Positions 45,009 through 54,573 are shown, numbered from the stretch's first letter. The stretch: DNA of 64,000 bases from DASQFQ01 sp963722815 (GCA_963722815.1 CAVROM010000011.1:1-64000), one strand, 5' to 3'. Notes: generated from the sequence alone by a model not told the origin. Numbers and translations: made by a program.

Positions 45009-46178
45009 GTGTCCCGCCGGCCGCTGATCCTCATGCTCGCGCTTGTCGCATTCGCTGCCGGCTGCGGCGGGGGCAACAAGGGCACCTCCGAACAGCGCCA
45101 GCCGGTGGTCGGCAAGGGCGGAGACGACGAGCAGGCCGCCCAGGGCCTTGGCTTTCCCGGATTCGCCACGAAGAACACCACGCGCGTGGGCGGGGCCGAT
45201 CCGATCGCCGACGCCGCGGGCGTCGCCCAGGCGATCTACCCCGCGCGCTCGCGCGACACCCGGCCCGCGGCGGTCTCGCTCGTCGACGCCAAGGACTGGC
45301 AGGCCGCGATCTCCGCGGCCCAGCTCATGAGCCGCCCGCTGCGCGCGCCCGTGCTGCTCTCAGACGGCGAGGACATGCCGGACGCCACGAAGTCCGCGCT
45401 CGACGCGCTCGGCCCCACCGGCGCGCCCAAGGCCGGCGGCGCCGAGGTCATCCGGATCGGCAAGACCGCCAAGGTCGAGGGCGCGAAGACCACGGACGTC
45501 GAGGGCGCCGACCCCGCCGCGCTCGCGCAGGCGATCGACAAGCTCCACACCGCCGCCGCCGGCCAGCCGAGCGGCTCCGTGGTGGTCGCGCCCTCGAGCG
45601 CGCCGGAGTACGCGATGCCCGCCGCGGCGTGGGCGGCGAAGGCCGGCGACCCCGTGCTGTGGGCCGGCAAGGACAGCCTGCCGGCCGCCACCAAGGCCGC
45701 CATCACCGCCCACCGCCGCCCGCGCATCTACGTGCTGGGGCCAGCCTCGGCGATCTCCGACGCGGTCGTCAAGCAGCTCAACAACCTCGGCACCGCGCGC
45801 CGCATCTCCGGCGCCGACCCGGCGGCCAACTCGGTCGCCTTCGCGCGCTTCAACGACGGGAAGTTCGGCTGGAACGCGGTCGACCCCGGCCACGGGCTCG
45901 TGTTCGCGAGCAAGTCGCGCCCGGCCGACGCGGCCGCCGCCGCCGGGCTGTCGGGCGCCGGGACCTACGGCCCGCTGCTGGTCAACACCGACGTCAACAT
46001 CCTCGCCAGGCCGCTCCAGGACTACCTGCTCGACATCCAGCCGGGCTATGACCAGGACCCGGTGCGCGGCGTCTACAACCACGGCTGGGTCATGGGCGAC
46101 GAGAAGGCGATCTCGGTCGACGTGCAGTCGCGGATCGACGCGCTGCTCGAGATCCAGCCCGTGCAGGGTTCGTCGTAG
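45009..46178 (+). CDS. Cell-wall-binding repeat 2 lipoprotein
   Basis: The 389-residue protein starts with a lipoprotein signal (RRPLILMLALVAFAAGC). The rest contains CWB2-type repeats: one around AAISAAQLMSRPLRAPVLL and another around RIYVLGPASAISDAVVKQL, then RRISGADPAANSVAFARF. CWB2 modules anchor proteins to wall polymers. The C-terminal LQDYLLDIQPGYDQDPVRGV is separate and of unknown role. It is divergent from the NlpC/P60 gene across the riboswitch region. Confidence 0.8.
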   Translation: MSRRPLILMLALVAFAAGCGGGNKGTSEQRQPVVGKGGDDEQAAQGLGFPGFATKNTTRVGGADPIADAAGVAQAIYPARSRDTRPAAVSLVDAKDWQAAISAAQLMSRPLRAPVLLSDGEDMPDATKSALDALGPTGAPKAGGAEVIRIGKTAKVEGAKTTDVEGADPAALAQAIDKLHTAAAGQPSGSVVVAPSSAPEYAMPAAAWAAKAGDPVLWAGKDSLPAATKAAITAHRRPRIYVLGPASAISDAVVKQLNNLGTARRISGADPAANSVAFARFNDGKFGWNAVDPGHGLVFASKSRPADAAAAAGLSGAGTYGPLLVNTDVNILARPLQDYLLDIQPGYDQDPVRGVYNHGWVMGDEKAISVDVQSRIDALLEIQPVQGSS

Positions 46179-46181
46179 GAT
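46176..46181 (+). promoter_or_regulatory. -10 hexamer TAGGAT before the 103-residue protein
   Basis: It uses the TAG stop of the CWB2 gene and sits 6 nt before ATG 46188. Confidence 0.4.
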
Positions 46182-46187
46182 CCGCGC

Positions 46188-46499
46188 ATGGCCGAAGCCG
46201 AGCAGCCCGAGCGCCTCGCCCCCAACCGCACCGTCAGCGTCGACGACGTGCGCCAGCTGATGGGCGCCGCGACGCCGCACTTCGCGCTGCAGCTGCGCAA
46301 CCGGATCCGCACGCTGATCCGCAGGCTGCCGGCCGAGGACCCGGCGCGCCTGCTCGGCGAGCAGGAGATCGCGCGGCTCGAGCGCCTCGGCTTCAGCGGC
46401 GAGACGCGCGGCGAGCCCGAGCAGCAGGGCCAGCGGTCGCTGCGCTCGCTCAGCGACCACGAGCAGCCGCGCTACATCGAGGGCCCGACCAGCGGGTGA
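46188..46499 (+). CDS. Hypothetical protein, 103 residues
   Basis: I do not recognise a family. The protein is charged and helical: VDDVRQLMGAATPHFALQLR, then an arginine-rich NRIRTLIRRLPAEDPARLL. There is no signal or membrane segment. Its TGA overlaps the GTG of the methyltransferase gene (GTGA), so the two are translationally coupled and may work together. Confidence 0.65.
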   Translation: MAEAEQPERLAPNRTVSVDDVRQLMGAATPHFALQLRNRIRTLIRRLPAEDPARLLGEQEIARLERLGFSGETRGEPEQQGQRSLRSLSDHEQPRYIEGPTSG

Positions 46500-47277
46500 C
46501 GCTCTCGGGCGGCCTCGAGCGCGCGATCGGCCTGCTCGATCCGGCCCGGCGACCGAAGAGCGCAGCGGTCCCCGGCGGCTACCTCGACCCGCTGGGGAGC
46601 GCCGGGCGCCGCGGCGGACGGCCGGCGCAGCGGACGATGCTGACCCGCGGGCTGCCGGTCGTCTACGAGCGCTGGTGGCGGCCGGCGTGGGGGCGGGTGC
46701 TGATGGGCCCGCTCGGGCCGGGCACCGCGGGCGAGCGCCAGATCGCGCACGAGCTGCTCGAGCTGGGGCCGGGCGACACCGTGCTCGACATCGCCTGCGG
46801 CCCGGGCAACTTCGTGCGCGAGTTCGCGGGCTCGGTCGGCAAGCGCGGGCTCTGGTGGGGCTCGACGCGTCGCAGACGATGCTCGCGCGCGCGGTCGAGG
46901 ACACGGGAGCGGCCGCGTCCAACGTCGCCTACGTCCGCGGCGACGCGATCCGCCTGCCGTTCCGCGACGGCTGCTTCGACGCGGTCTGCTGCTTCGCCGC
47001 GCTGCACCTGTTCGACGCGCCGCTGGCTGCGCTGGACGCGATGGAGTGCGTGCTCGCCCCGGGCGGGCGCGTGGCGATCCTGACCTCGGCGCGCGCGCCG
47101 CTGACGCCGGCGCCGGTGGGCGCGCTGGTCGGCGCCGCGACGGGGCTGCGGGTGTTCGGGCGCGACGAGATCACCGGCGCGCTCGAGGAGCGCGGGTTCG
47201 AGGGCATCCAGCGGCGGATCTCGGGCCTCGCGCAGTTCGTGGGGGCCCGAAAGTCAACGTCAACGGCGGCTGGGTAG
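46496..47277 (+). CDS. Class I SAM methyltransferase (one frame break)
   Basis: Motif I is VLDIACGPGNFVREFA (about residue 95), then GLDASQTMLARAVEDTG (motif II region), IRLPFRDGCFDAVCCFAALH (motif IV) and LAPGGRVAILTSA. It resembles UbiE/MenG-type enzymes; the substrate is unknown. One base is missing near 46840-46862, between motif I and the GLDAS loop. GTG 46496 overlaps the upstream stop. Total length of about 260 residues is normal. Confidence 0.78.
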
Positions 47278-47286
47278 GCGTCGTGT

Positions 47287-47367
47287 TCGAGCCGCCGCGG
47301 GCACGAGCGTCGTCTCGATGTCGCATACCGACATCGAGGTGACATTCGTCGGAGCTGGGCGGTTCGA
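47287..47367. repeat. Nested hairpin repeat with GCATACC loop, copy 1
   Basis: Inner arms of 20 nt (47303-47322 and 47330-47349) pair with 16 Watson-Crick and 3 wobble pairs around the loop GCATACC. Outer arms TCGAGCCGCC (47287-47296) and GGCGGTTCGA (47358-47367) pair as well. A second copy lies at 55419-55465. The 160-bp gap between the methyltransferase and xseA holds nothing else except the xseA -10. Confidence 0.65.
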
Positions 47368-47422
47368 GCCCACCCCTCAATGCCCGCCGATGACGTTCGC
47401 CGGGGGCGACCGGACCGCCGCA

Positions 47423-47428
47423 TAGCCT
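47423..47428 (+). promoter_or_regulatory. -10 hexamer TAGCCT for xseA
   Basis: Nine nt before ATG 47438. Confidence 0.45.
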
Positions 47429-47437
47429 CTCCAGGTC

Positions 47438-48754
47438 ATGGAGCACCCGGCGATCCCCGACGGCATCCCCGGCAGCCGCCTGTCCGGGCCGTGGCCGGTC
47501 GGCGACTACGCGGCCGCGCTGCGCGACCGGCTGCGCGGCTTCAAGCGCGTGCAGGTGTTCGGCGAGGTGTTCGGGCTCAAGCTCGGGCGGGCGAAGGTGT
47601 GGTTCGAGCTGCGCGACGGCCTGGGCGCGCTGCCGTGCTCGATGTGGCGCAAGGACTGGGACGCGCTGGGGCTCGACACGCTCGGCGACGGGTCGGTCGT
47701 CGTCGCCGCCGGCGGCTGTGACTTCTATCCCGGCTCGCGGGCGTCCTCGCCGTCGTTCTCGTTCGCGGTCACGAAGCTGCGCGTGGCCGGGGAGGGCGAC
47801 CTGCTCGCCCAGGCCGAGCGGCTGCGCAAGACGCTCGCCGCCGAGGGGCTGTTCGAGCCGCAGAAGCGGCTCCCGCGGCCGTCGCTGCCGCGCTGCATCG
47901 GCGTGGTGTCGGGCGAGGGCGGCAAGGCGCGCGACGACGTGCTGGCCGGGCTGAAGCGGCGCGGCTGGGCCGGGCGGATCGTGTGGGCATTCGCGCCGGT
48001 GCAGGACCGTCACGCCGCGCCCGCGATCACCCGCGCGCTGCAGGACCTGGCGGCCTGCGAGGAGGTCGAGGTGATCGTGGTCGCGCGCGGCGGCGGCTCG
48101 CTCGCCGACCTGTTCGCGTTCTGCGACGAGACGCTGTGCCGCACGGTCGCGCTGCTGCGCGTGCCGGTCATCTCGAGCGTCGGCCACCACACCGACCGCA
48201 CGCTGATCGACGACGTCTCCGCCGTCGCCTGCTCGACCCCGACCCACGCGGCGGAGGCCGCCGTGCCGGTCAACTGCTCCGAGGCGCGGGCGAAGCTGCA
48301 GGGCCTCGCCGCGCGGCTGGAGCACCGCTCGCGGCTGGCGATCGTGGAGCGAGCGCGGGTGCTCGCGCGGCTCTCGCGCGCACCGGCCGACCACGTCGCC
48401 CGCCACCGCGCGCGGCTGCACCAGCACGCGCGCGAGCTGCGCGCGAGCGGCCGCCGCCAGGTCGCGCAAGCGACGCGCCACACGTCGACCACGGCGCTCG
48501 TGCTCGAGCGCAAGGCGCGCGCCGGCGCGGGCGCCGAGCACGTCCAGCGCGGGCGCGACCTCGAGCGGCTCCGGCTCGCGCTCGCCGCGCACGAGCCGCA
48601 ACGGACGCTCGAGCGCGGCTACGCCCTGGTGGAGGACCCGAGCGGCGAGCCGGTCACGTCCGCGGCCGCCGCGCGCGACCAGGCGCCGCTGAAGCTGCGC
48701 TTCCACGACGGCAGCGTGTCCGTCCGCCCCGAGCCATACGGTGATCCGTCGTGA
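47438..48754 (+). CDS. xseA: Exodeoxyribonuclease VII large subunit
   Basis: The 438-residue protein has an N-terminal OB fold (VFGEVFGLKLGRAKVWFELRD), the catalytic domain with IGVVSGEGGKARDDVL and EVIVVARGGGSLADLFAF, and SVGHHTDRTLIDDVSAV, then coiled-coil arms that bind XseB, ending LERGYALVEDPSG. The usual GHETD reads GHHTD here. It degrades single-stranded DNA from both ends. Its stop overlaps the xseB GTG. Confidence 0.92.
   Translation: MEHPAIPDGIPGSRLSGPWPVGDYAAALRDRLRGFKRVQVFGEVFGLKLGRAKVWFELRDGLGALPCSMWRKDWDALGLDTLGDGSVVVAAGGCDFYPGSRASSPSFSFAVTKLRVAGEGDLLAQAERLRKTLAAEGLFEPQKRLPRPSLPRCIGVVSGEGGKARDDVLAGLKRRGWAGRIVWAFAPVQDRHAAPAITRALQDLAACEEVEVIVVARGGGSLADLFAFCDETLCRTVALLRVPVISSVGHHTDRTLIDDVSAVACSTPTHAAEAAVPVNCSEARAKLQGLAARLEHRSRLAIVERARVLARLSRAPADHVARHRARLHQHARELRASGRRQVAQATRHTSTTALVLERKARAGAGAEHVQRGRDLERLRLALAAHEPQRTLERGYALVEDPSGEPVTSAAAARDQAPLKLRFHDGSVSVRPEPYGDPS
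48737..48742 (+). promoter_or_regulatory. -10-like TACGGT before xseB
   Basis: It lies inside xseA, 8 nt before GTG 48751. Since xseB overlaps xseA it may be coincidental. Confidence 0.25.
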
Positions 48755-48978
48755 CCTACGAGACCGCTTGCACCCGCATCGAGGAGGTCATCCGCCGCCT
48801 CGACTCCGGCGAGGCCGGCCTGCGGGAGACGCTCGAGCTCTGCCAGGAAGGCCGGCGGCTGGTCGAGTTCTGCGCGGGCGAGCTCGACGCCGTCGCGCAG
48901 GGCCTCGAGGAGCTCCGCCTCGACGAGCTCGTCGCGCGCCTCGAGGCCGGCTCCCGCCCGGCCGCGCAAGCCGCCTAG
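48751..48978 (+). CDS. xseB: Exodeoxyribonuclease VII small subunit
   Basis: The 75-residue protein has the family pattern YETACTRIEEVIRRLDSGEA, then LRETLELCQEGRRLVEFCAG and a C-terminal amphipathic helix. Several copies bind each XseA. GTG 48751 overlaps the xseA TGA, so the subunits are translationally coupled. Confidence 0.9.
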   Translation: MTYETACTRIEEVIRRLDSGEAGLRETLELCQEGRRLVEFCAGELDAVAQGLEELRLDELVARLEAGSRPAAQAA

Positions 48979-49004
48979 CCCGCACGGCATCATCCGCGGC
49001 CGAC

Positions 49005-49998
49005 ATGGCCGCCCTCTCGCCGCGTGCGCTCAACCGCTCCCTGCTGGCCCGCCAGGGGCTGCTCGAGCGCGCGACCGACTCCATACCACGCCTGCTCGAG
49101 CGGATGGCCGGCCTGCAGGCGCAGTACGCGCCCTCGATGTACATCGGGCTGTGGTCGCGCCTGGAGGGGTTCGAGCGCGCCGACCTCACCCGAGCGCTCG
49201 AGGAGCGCAGCGTCGTCCAGGGCACGCTGATGCGCAGCACGATCCACCTGGTCTCGCGCGAGGACTACTGGCCGCTCGCACTCGCCGTGCGTGAGGCGCG
49301 CCGCATGGCATGGCTGCGGTCGACGAAGCGCGACCCGCCGGTCGCTGCCGCGGAGCAGGTGCGCGCCGCGCTCGCGGGCGGCAACACGCTGCGACGCAAG
49401 GAGATCGAGGCGCTGATCGGCAAGGAGGCGGCGCACGGCGTCGGGCTGTGGGTGGACCTCGTGCGGGCGCCGCCGTCGGGCACGTGGGAGCGGCGGCGGG
49501 CCGATCTCTACGCGCTCGCCGAGGACTGGATCGGCCCGCCCGAGATCGGCGAGCAGGCCGCGCAGGAGCACCTCGTGCGGCGCTACCTCGCCGGCTTCGG
49601 CCCCGCCACCGCGAAGGACGTCGCCTCGTTCACCGGCCTGCCCGCCGCGATCGTCGACGGCCTCGACCTCGCGCGCGAGGACGACCTGCTCGACGTCCCC
49701 GGCGCGCCGCGCGCCGGCCCGGACACACCCGCCCCGCCGCGCTTCCTCGGCACGTGGGACGCGAGCCTGCTCGTCCACGCCCGCCGCACCGGCGTGCTGC
49801 CCGAGGAGCACCGGCCGAAGATCTTCCACACCAAGGCGCCGCAGTCGTTCCCGACCTTCACGGTCGACGGCGCCGTCGCCGGCACCTGGAAGCACGTGGA
49901 CGGCCGGATCGAGCTCAGCCCGTTCGGCCGGCTCGCCGCCGCCGACCGCCGCGCGCTCGAGGCCGAGGCAGAGCGGCCTCGCCATGTATCACCGCTGA
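49005..49998 (+). CDS. Winged-helix protein of the YcaQ/AlkX type (HTH_42; one frame break)
   Basis: The protein matches the winged-helix DNA-binding family that includes crosslink-repair glycosylases: LNRSLLARQGLLERA, RMAGLQAQYAPSMYIGLWSR, LMRSTIHLVSREDYWPL and RFLGTWDASLLVHARRTGVL. Near its end an extra C at 49977-49978 removes the stop and runs the frame into the downstream LysR gene. Skipping it gives EAERLAMYHR and a TGA at 49996-49998, a normal family C terminus. A 993-nt gene is standard. Confidence 0.75.
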
Positions 49999-50023
49999 CC
50001 TGGTCAGCGCCCCTCCTGTGCCG

Positions 50024-50029
50024 TTACCT
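50024..50029 (+). promoter_or_regulatory. -10-like TTACCT before the LysR gene
   Basis: Seven nt before GTG 50037. It supports LysR as a separate gene rather than a fusion. Confidence 0.35.
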
Positions 50030-50036
50030 TGGGGCG

Positions 50037-50963
50037 GTGCTGGACGTCCGCCGCCTGCGCGTGCTCCGCGAGGTCGCTCGCCGCGGTTCGCTGGCGGCCG
50101 CCGCCGACGTGCTCTCCTACACGCCGTCGGCGATCTCGCAGCAGATCGCCGCGCTCGAGCGCGAGGCCGGCGTGCGGCTGCTGGAGCGCCGCGCCCGCGG
50201 CGTCGTGCTGACCGAGGCGGGCCAGGTGCTCGTCGAGCATGCCGACGTGATCCTCGGCCGGCTCGAGGCCGCGGAGACGGCTCTGGCGGCGCTCGCCGAG
50301 CTGCGCCGCGGGCACCTGCGGATGGCGTCGTTCGCCACCGCCGGCGCGAGCGTGCTGCCGCGCGCCGTCGACACGTTCCGCGCGCGACACCCGGCCGTCG
50401 AGCTGACCGTCGGCCAGGCGTCGCCGATGCAGAGCGTCGAGCGCCTGCGCGCCGGCCGGCTCGACCTCGCGCTGACCGTCGACCTCGACGCCCACCCGGC
50501 CGAGGGCGTGGAGGTCATCCACCTGTTCGACGACCCCGTGCAACTCGCGCTCCACGCCGACCACCCGCTGGCCGCCAAGCCGGACATCCGGCTCGAGGAC
50601 CTCGCCGACGAGACGTGGATCGACGTGCCGCGCGCGACGTCGGGCGGCCAGGTGCTCGATGCGCGCATGCGCCAAGGCCGGCTTCGCGCCGCGCGTGACG
50701 TTCGAGAGCGACGACTACACGGCGATCCAGGAGCTCGTCGGCGCCGGCGTCGGCGCCGCGCTTCTGCCCGACCTCGCGCTCTGCCCGCCGCACCCGCTCG
50801 GTGGTCCTGCGCTCCCTCGCGCCGCGACTGGGCCGTCGCGCGACATCCAGGCCGCGACGCGGCCCGCGCCGAGTTCCGCTCCCCCGCCGCCGCGGCGATG
50901 CTCGAGATCCTCAGGGAGCAGCGCCCGTCGAGGCCACGCCCCCGAGCCGGTATCCGGGCCTGA
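50037..50963 (+). CDS. LysR-family regulator (about three frame breaks)
   Basis: The N-terminal winged helix is clear (MLDVRRLRVLREVARRGSLA, SYTPSAISQQIAALEREAGV), followed by the effector domain (LRMASFATAGASVLPRAVDT, VELTVGQASPMQSVERL). Frame changes near 50668, 50793 and 50815 are needed to follow the conserved KAGFAPRVTFESDDYTAIQE, LVGAGVGAALLPDLAL and AAAAMLEILREQ blocks. With these, the length of about 308 residues is normal. It is convergent with the FAD oxidase and overlaps it by 53 bp. Confidence 0.75.
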   Translation: MLDVRRLRVLREVARRGSLAAAADVLSYTPSAISQQIAALEREAGVRLLERRARGVVLTEAGQVLVEHADVILGRLEAAETALAALAELRRGHLRMASFATAGASVLPRAVDTFRARHPAVELTVGQASPMQSVERLRAGRLDLALTVDLDAHPAEGVEVIHLFDDPVQLALHADHPLAAKPDIRLEDLADETWIDVPRATSGGQVLDARMRQGRLRAARDVRERRLHGDPGARRRRRRRRASARPRALPAAPARWSCAPSRRDWAVARHPGRDAARAEFRSPAAAAMLEILREQRPSRPRPRAGIRA

Positions 50964-52120
50964 AGCTCGGGTCCGCGAGCGCGGGCCGGTCCGCGCGGAA
51001 GGCCTCGATCGGGAGCTCGGTCGCGCCGTCGAGCGCGAGCTCGGAGAGGATGCGCCCCAGCACCGCGGCGAACTTGGCCGCGTGGCCGGCGCCGACGCAG
51101 ACGGCGATGCGCTGCTCGCCCGGGAGCAGGTCGACGACGAAGTCGCGGTCGGGCGGCATGTCGTACAGGCAGGAGCGGGTCCGCAGCTCGGGGCCCGTGT
51201 AGCCCGGGAGGATCTCCTCGCAGAAGCGCGCCACCCGCGCCACGCGCTCCGCGTCGGGCGGCGGCCGGCCAGGCGTCGAGGCTCGTCTCCCGCCCGCCCG
51301 AGGTCCTGCGCCGCCTTGGTCGCGACCTCGCCGTAGACCGGGAAGCCGTAGTACTCGTCGTCGTCGTCGCCGTGCCACACCCAGACCGGGAAGCGCGCGG
51401 GCGCGAACGCGGCGAGGTTCGGCGTCTGGAAGTAGGTGACCTGCTCGTGCGTGAGCCGGATCGGCCAGTCGTGGCCGAGGCCGCGCAGCAGCTCGCGCGT
51501 CCACGCGCCCGTGCAGACCACCACGCGCTCGGCCTCGAAGTCGCCCGCCGCCGACTCGACCGTGACCGCGCCACGCCGTCGCCCGGCCGGACGGCGGTGA
51601 CCTGCGCGTCCCCGAGCACCGTAGCCCCGCGCCCGCGCGCGAGCGCGCGCAGGACCGCGCCCGGCGCGGCGGATGTCGAGGATGCCGCCGTCCGGCTGGA
51701 AGATCGCCTCGTGGTCGGCGGGGAGCCGGAACTGCGGCCAGCGCCGCATCACCTCCGCCGCGCCGATCCGCTCGTGGGCGATGCCGAACGCGTCCATGGA
51801 GGCGGTGTAGGCGTCGAGGATCGCCCGACCCCACGCTGCCGCGCCGGGCGAGGTTGAGCATCCCGGTCGTGTGCACGAGCGGCACGCCCGACTCCGCCTC
51901 CACCTCGCGCCAGGCGGCGTAGGCCGGCCCCGTGAGCGCCGTGTAGACCGGGCTGTGGTAGCCGTGGCGGATGATCCGCGAGTGGTCCTCGGAGGCGCCC
52001 AGCTCGTGGCCGAGCTGGAACTGCTCCAGGCAGACCACGTCCGCGCCCGCCGCGGCGGCTGAGCCAGTAGGCGGCGGCGCTGCCGATCCCGCCGCCGCCG
52101 ATGACGACGTAGCGGGGCAC
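50911..52120 (-). pseudogene. Sarcosine/N-methyl-amino-acid oxidase-like FAD protein, about six frame breaks
   Basis: Pieces in changing frames spell a DAO-family oxidase: YVVIGGGGIGSAAAYWLS (FAD loop), VVCLEQFQLGHELGASEDHS with RIIRHGYHS, ILDAYTASMDAFGIAHERIG, VVVCTGAWTRELLRGLG and PDRDFVVDLLPGEQ with VGAGHAAKFAAVLGRILSEL. This order matches monomeric sarcosine oxidase/MTOX. GTG 52120 follows the methyltransferase gene by 2 nt. Every break is one base, so the protein may be intact in the organism; as written it is broken. Confidence 0.7.
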
Positions 52121-52122
52121 CG

Positions 52123-53140
52123 CTACAGCCGCTCGGCGAACGCGAGGTTGTCGGCGCGCAGGCTCGCGTCCGTGCCCAGGTAGGCGTGCTTGGACATGTC
52201 GGGCGAGTAGCGGCTCGCGGGCGGCGTGCGGCCGATCGCCTCCGCCATCGCGCGGATGTGGTGCGGCGCCGCGCCACAGCAGAGGCCGAGGTAGCTCACC
52301 CCGAGTCCCGAGCGCCTCGCGCGCGAACTCCGCCACCTCGTAGCGGTCGCACGTGTGCGGGTCGAGCGCGACCGGGAACGCGTGGCCGCCGGCGAGCGAC
52401 TGGAACGTCGGCTCCGCCGCGTGCGTGCGGTACGGAACGGGCAGCGCGGCGACCGGGACGTCGACCGCCTCCCGCACGGCGCCCAGCAGCGGCAGCATCG
52501 TCCGCGGCCCGCGGATGCAGTTCAGCCCGACGACGGCGGCGCCCGCGTCGGCCAGCCGGCGGCAGGCCTCCTCCGGCGCCCACCCCTCGCGGGTGACGGG
52601 TTCGCGGTGGATGGCGAGCGTCACCACCGCGTCGAGCCCGGCGGCGCGGATCACGTCGAGCGCCAGCAGCGCCTCGCCCGCGTACTGGAACGTCTCGCGC
52701 GATCACGAAGTCGACGCCCGCGTCGGCCGCCCAGGCGACCTGCTCCTCGAACATCGCCCGCACGGCCCGGCGCGAGGGCTCGTCGTCGGCGAAGACGTTC
52801 GTGTTGCAGACGTTGCCGGCCAGCAGCGCGCCGCTCTCGCCCGCGACCTCTCGCGGCGATCGCCAGCGCGCCGCGGTTGAGCGGCTCGAGCAGGTCCTCC
52901 TTGCCGATCAGCCGCAGCTTCTCGCGGTGCCCGTAGTAGGTGAACGCCTCGACCACGTCGGAGCCGGCGTGGACGAACTCGCGGTGGAGCTGCTCGACGA
53001 CGCTCGGGGTGCTCGAGCACGACCTCCGGCACGTACGCGCCGGCCTGGAGGTAGCCGCGCCGCTCGAGCTCGAACAGGTAGCCCTCGGCGCAGAGGAGCG
53101 GCCCCTCCGCGAGCCGCTCGAGAAGCCTGGATCCGGTCAT
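52123..53140 (-). pseudogene. Homocysteine S-methyltransferase family, four frame breaks
   Basis: Joined across four +1 breaks (near 53018, 52857, 52703 and 52300), the sequence reads LLCAEGYLFELERRGYLQAG, VVEAFTYYGHREKLRLIG, AGNVCNTNVFADDEPSRRA, VVGLNCIRGP (first zinc Cys) and YLGLCCGAAPHHIRAMAE (the Cys pair). It ends MSKHAYLGTDASLR. This is the BHMT/MmuM fold with all three zinc cysteines. A methyl donor such as betaine or S-methylmethionine is likely. The oxidase gene follows directly. The conserved zinc site argues against long-standing decay. Confidence 0.75.
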
Positions 53141-53221
53141 GGCGCGCAAGCGTGCCAGCGCCCCGCACGCGAGCCACCACGATCGCCACCGCCTGGCTGA
53201 AGCCGCGCTTCAGTCCGTGTC

Positions 53222-53896
53222 CTACTCGTCGGCCTTGACGAGGCCCGAGCGCAGCGCGAGCATCGCGATCTCCGCGCGGCGCTCGAAGAACGGCATCTCG
53301 CTCAGGCCGAACTGGCGCGCGAGGTGCTCGAGCTCGGTCGTGACGGTCTTCTGGTCGGTGCCGAGGTTCGCGGCGATCTCGTCGTCGGCGAGCGGGCTGA
53401 GCCCGTCGCCGTCGCCGAGCAGCGGCGAGCACAGCTCGCGCAGGATCTGCTGCTGCTGCATCGAGAAGCGCGGCGTCGCCGACAGCTCGCCCGGCACCAG
53501 CGTCATCTCCACGCTGACGTTGCGCGTGTGGCAGAACGCGATGTTGGTCTGGCCGCAGCGGATGATGTCGCCGTCCTGGAGCCGCCGCTGGCCATCGAGC
53601 CGCATCTCGTTGACGAACGTGCCGTTCTGCGACCAGCCGTCGTCGTCGACCGTCCACTCGCCGGCGCGGAACTCGAACTGCGCGTGCAGACGCGAGACCT
53701 CGCGGTCCCACGGCAGCGCGATGTCGGCCTCGAAGCGCCGGCCGACGGTGAGCGCCTTCGCGTTCTCGTCGAGCTCGACCAGCTTCTGGTGGCCCTTGTC
53801 GTCGCGGTAGACGAGGAACGGGGCGCCGCGCAACTCCGCGGCCTTGCGCGCCTTCTGCTCCTCGGGGGTCGGAGTCGTGGCCGACGATGACTCCAT
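53222..53896 (-). CDS. FHA-domain protein with C-terminal helical domain
   Basis: The 224-residue protein has an FHA domain with VGRRFEADIALPWDREVSRL and WSQNGTFVNEMRLDG, preceded by a charged N-terminal segment (PEEQKARKAAEL). The C-terminal 75 residues, ILRELCSPLLGDGDGLSPLA and DDEIAANLGTDQKTVTTELE, look like a winged or LuxR-like helix-turn-helix. It could couple phosphothreonine binding to DNA binding. It follows the Bax1-like gene by 7 nt. Confidence 0.8.
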   Translation of the reverse strand: MESSSATTPTPEEQKARKAAELRGAPFLVYRDDKGHQKLVELDENAKALTVGRRFEADIALPWDREVSRLHAQFEFRAGEWTVDDDGWSQNGTFVNEMRLDGQRRLQDGDIIRCGQTNIAFCHTRNVSVEMTLVPGELSATPRFSMQQQQILRELCSPLLGDGDGLSPLADDEIAANLGTDQKTVTTELEHLARQFGLSEMPFFERRAEIAMLALRSGLVKADE

Positions 53897-53903
53897 CCAG
53901 CGC

Positions 53904-54573
53904 CTACCGCGAGGAGAAGATGTTCAGAAGGGAGAGGAAGATGTTGACGATCGAGACGAAGATCCCGGTCGCCAGCCAGATCGCGTCGTCCTCCGTGCCG
54001 TGCTTGCGCAGGTAGTTGAAGTCGACCACGATCAGGGCCGCGGACAGCCCGTAGATCAGGATGCTCACGAAGATCGGCACGGTGCCGGCGGCGAGCGACC
54101 AGATGATCGTCCCGACGCACGCCGCGAACACGATCAGCGACAGCGGCCGCATCCACGGCGCGAGGTCCTTGGAGAGCGCGAATCCGAGCGCGCCCGCGCC
54201 CGCGACGGTCGCCGCCGTGCCGGCGAAGGCCTGCGTCAGCGCGGCCTCCTCGACCGTCGCGAAGTACGCGATCACCGGCCCGAGCCCGAGCCCGATCGCG
54301 GTCGCGGTCGCGAACAGCCAGCCCATCGCGAACGGCCCGACCCGGAAGCGCTCGCCGGCGAACGAGGACACGAGCAGCATCCCGAAGCCAACGAACGAGA
54401 TGCAGCCGGGCGGTGCCGAGCTGGAGATCGCGCCCCAGGTAGGTCCCGAGCGCGCAGAAACCGAGCGCGATCGCGACGAGGAAGAGGACCCGCCCCAGCA
54501 GTTCGGCGGTCGAGACCTCGGCGCGAGCTTCTTCGCGGCCGTAGAGCCCGGTGTACGTCGACTCGGTTGGCAT
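53904..54573 (-). CDS. Bax inhibitor-1-like membrane protein (one frame break)
   Basis: Seven hydrophobic segments fit the BI-1/YccA family: LLGRVLFLVAIALGFCALGT, then in the next frame MLLVSSFAGERFRVGP, AMGWLFATATAIGLGLGPVI, LSLIVFAACVGTIIWSLA and IFVSILIYGLSAALIVVDFN. Members are calcium-leak or stress-linked membrane proteins. An extra base in GGG 54408-54410 breaks the second segment. It is divergent from the SDR gene across 43 bp. Confidence 0.82.

Noticed and set aside
46188..46499. 103-residue protein as antitoxin or DNA-binding protein
   Set aside because: It is coupled to a methyltransferase and rich in arginine, but has no HTH, RHH or toxin-antitoxin pattern, so no function is assigned.
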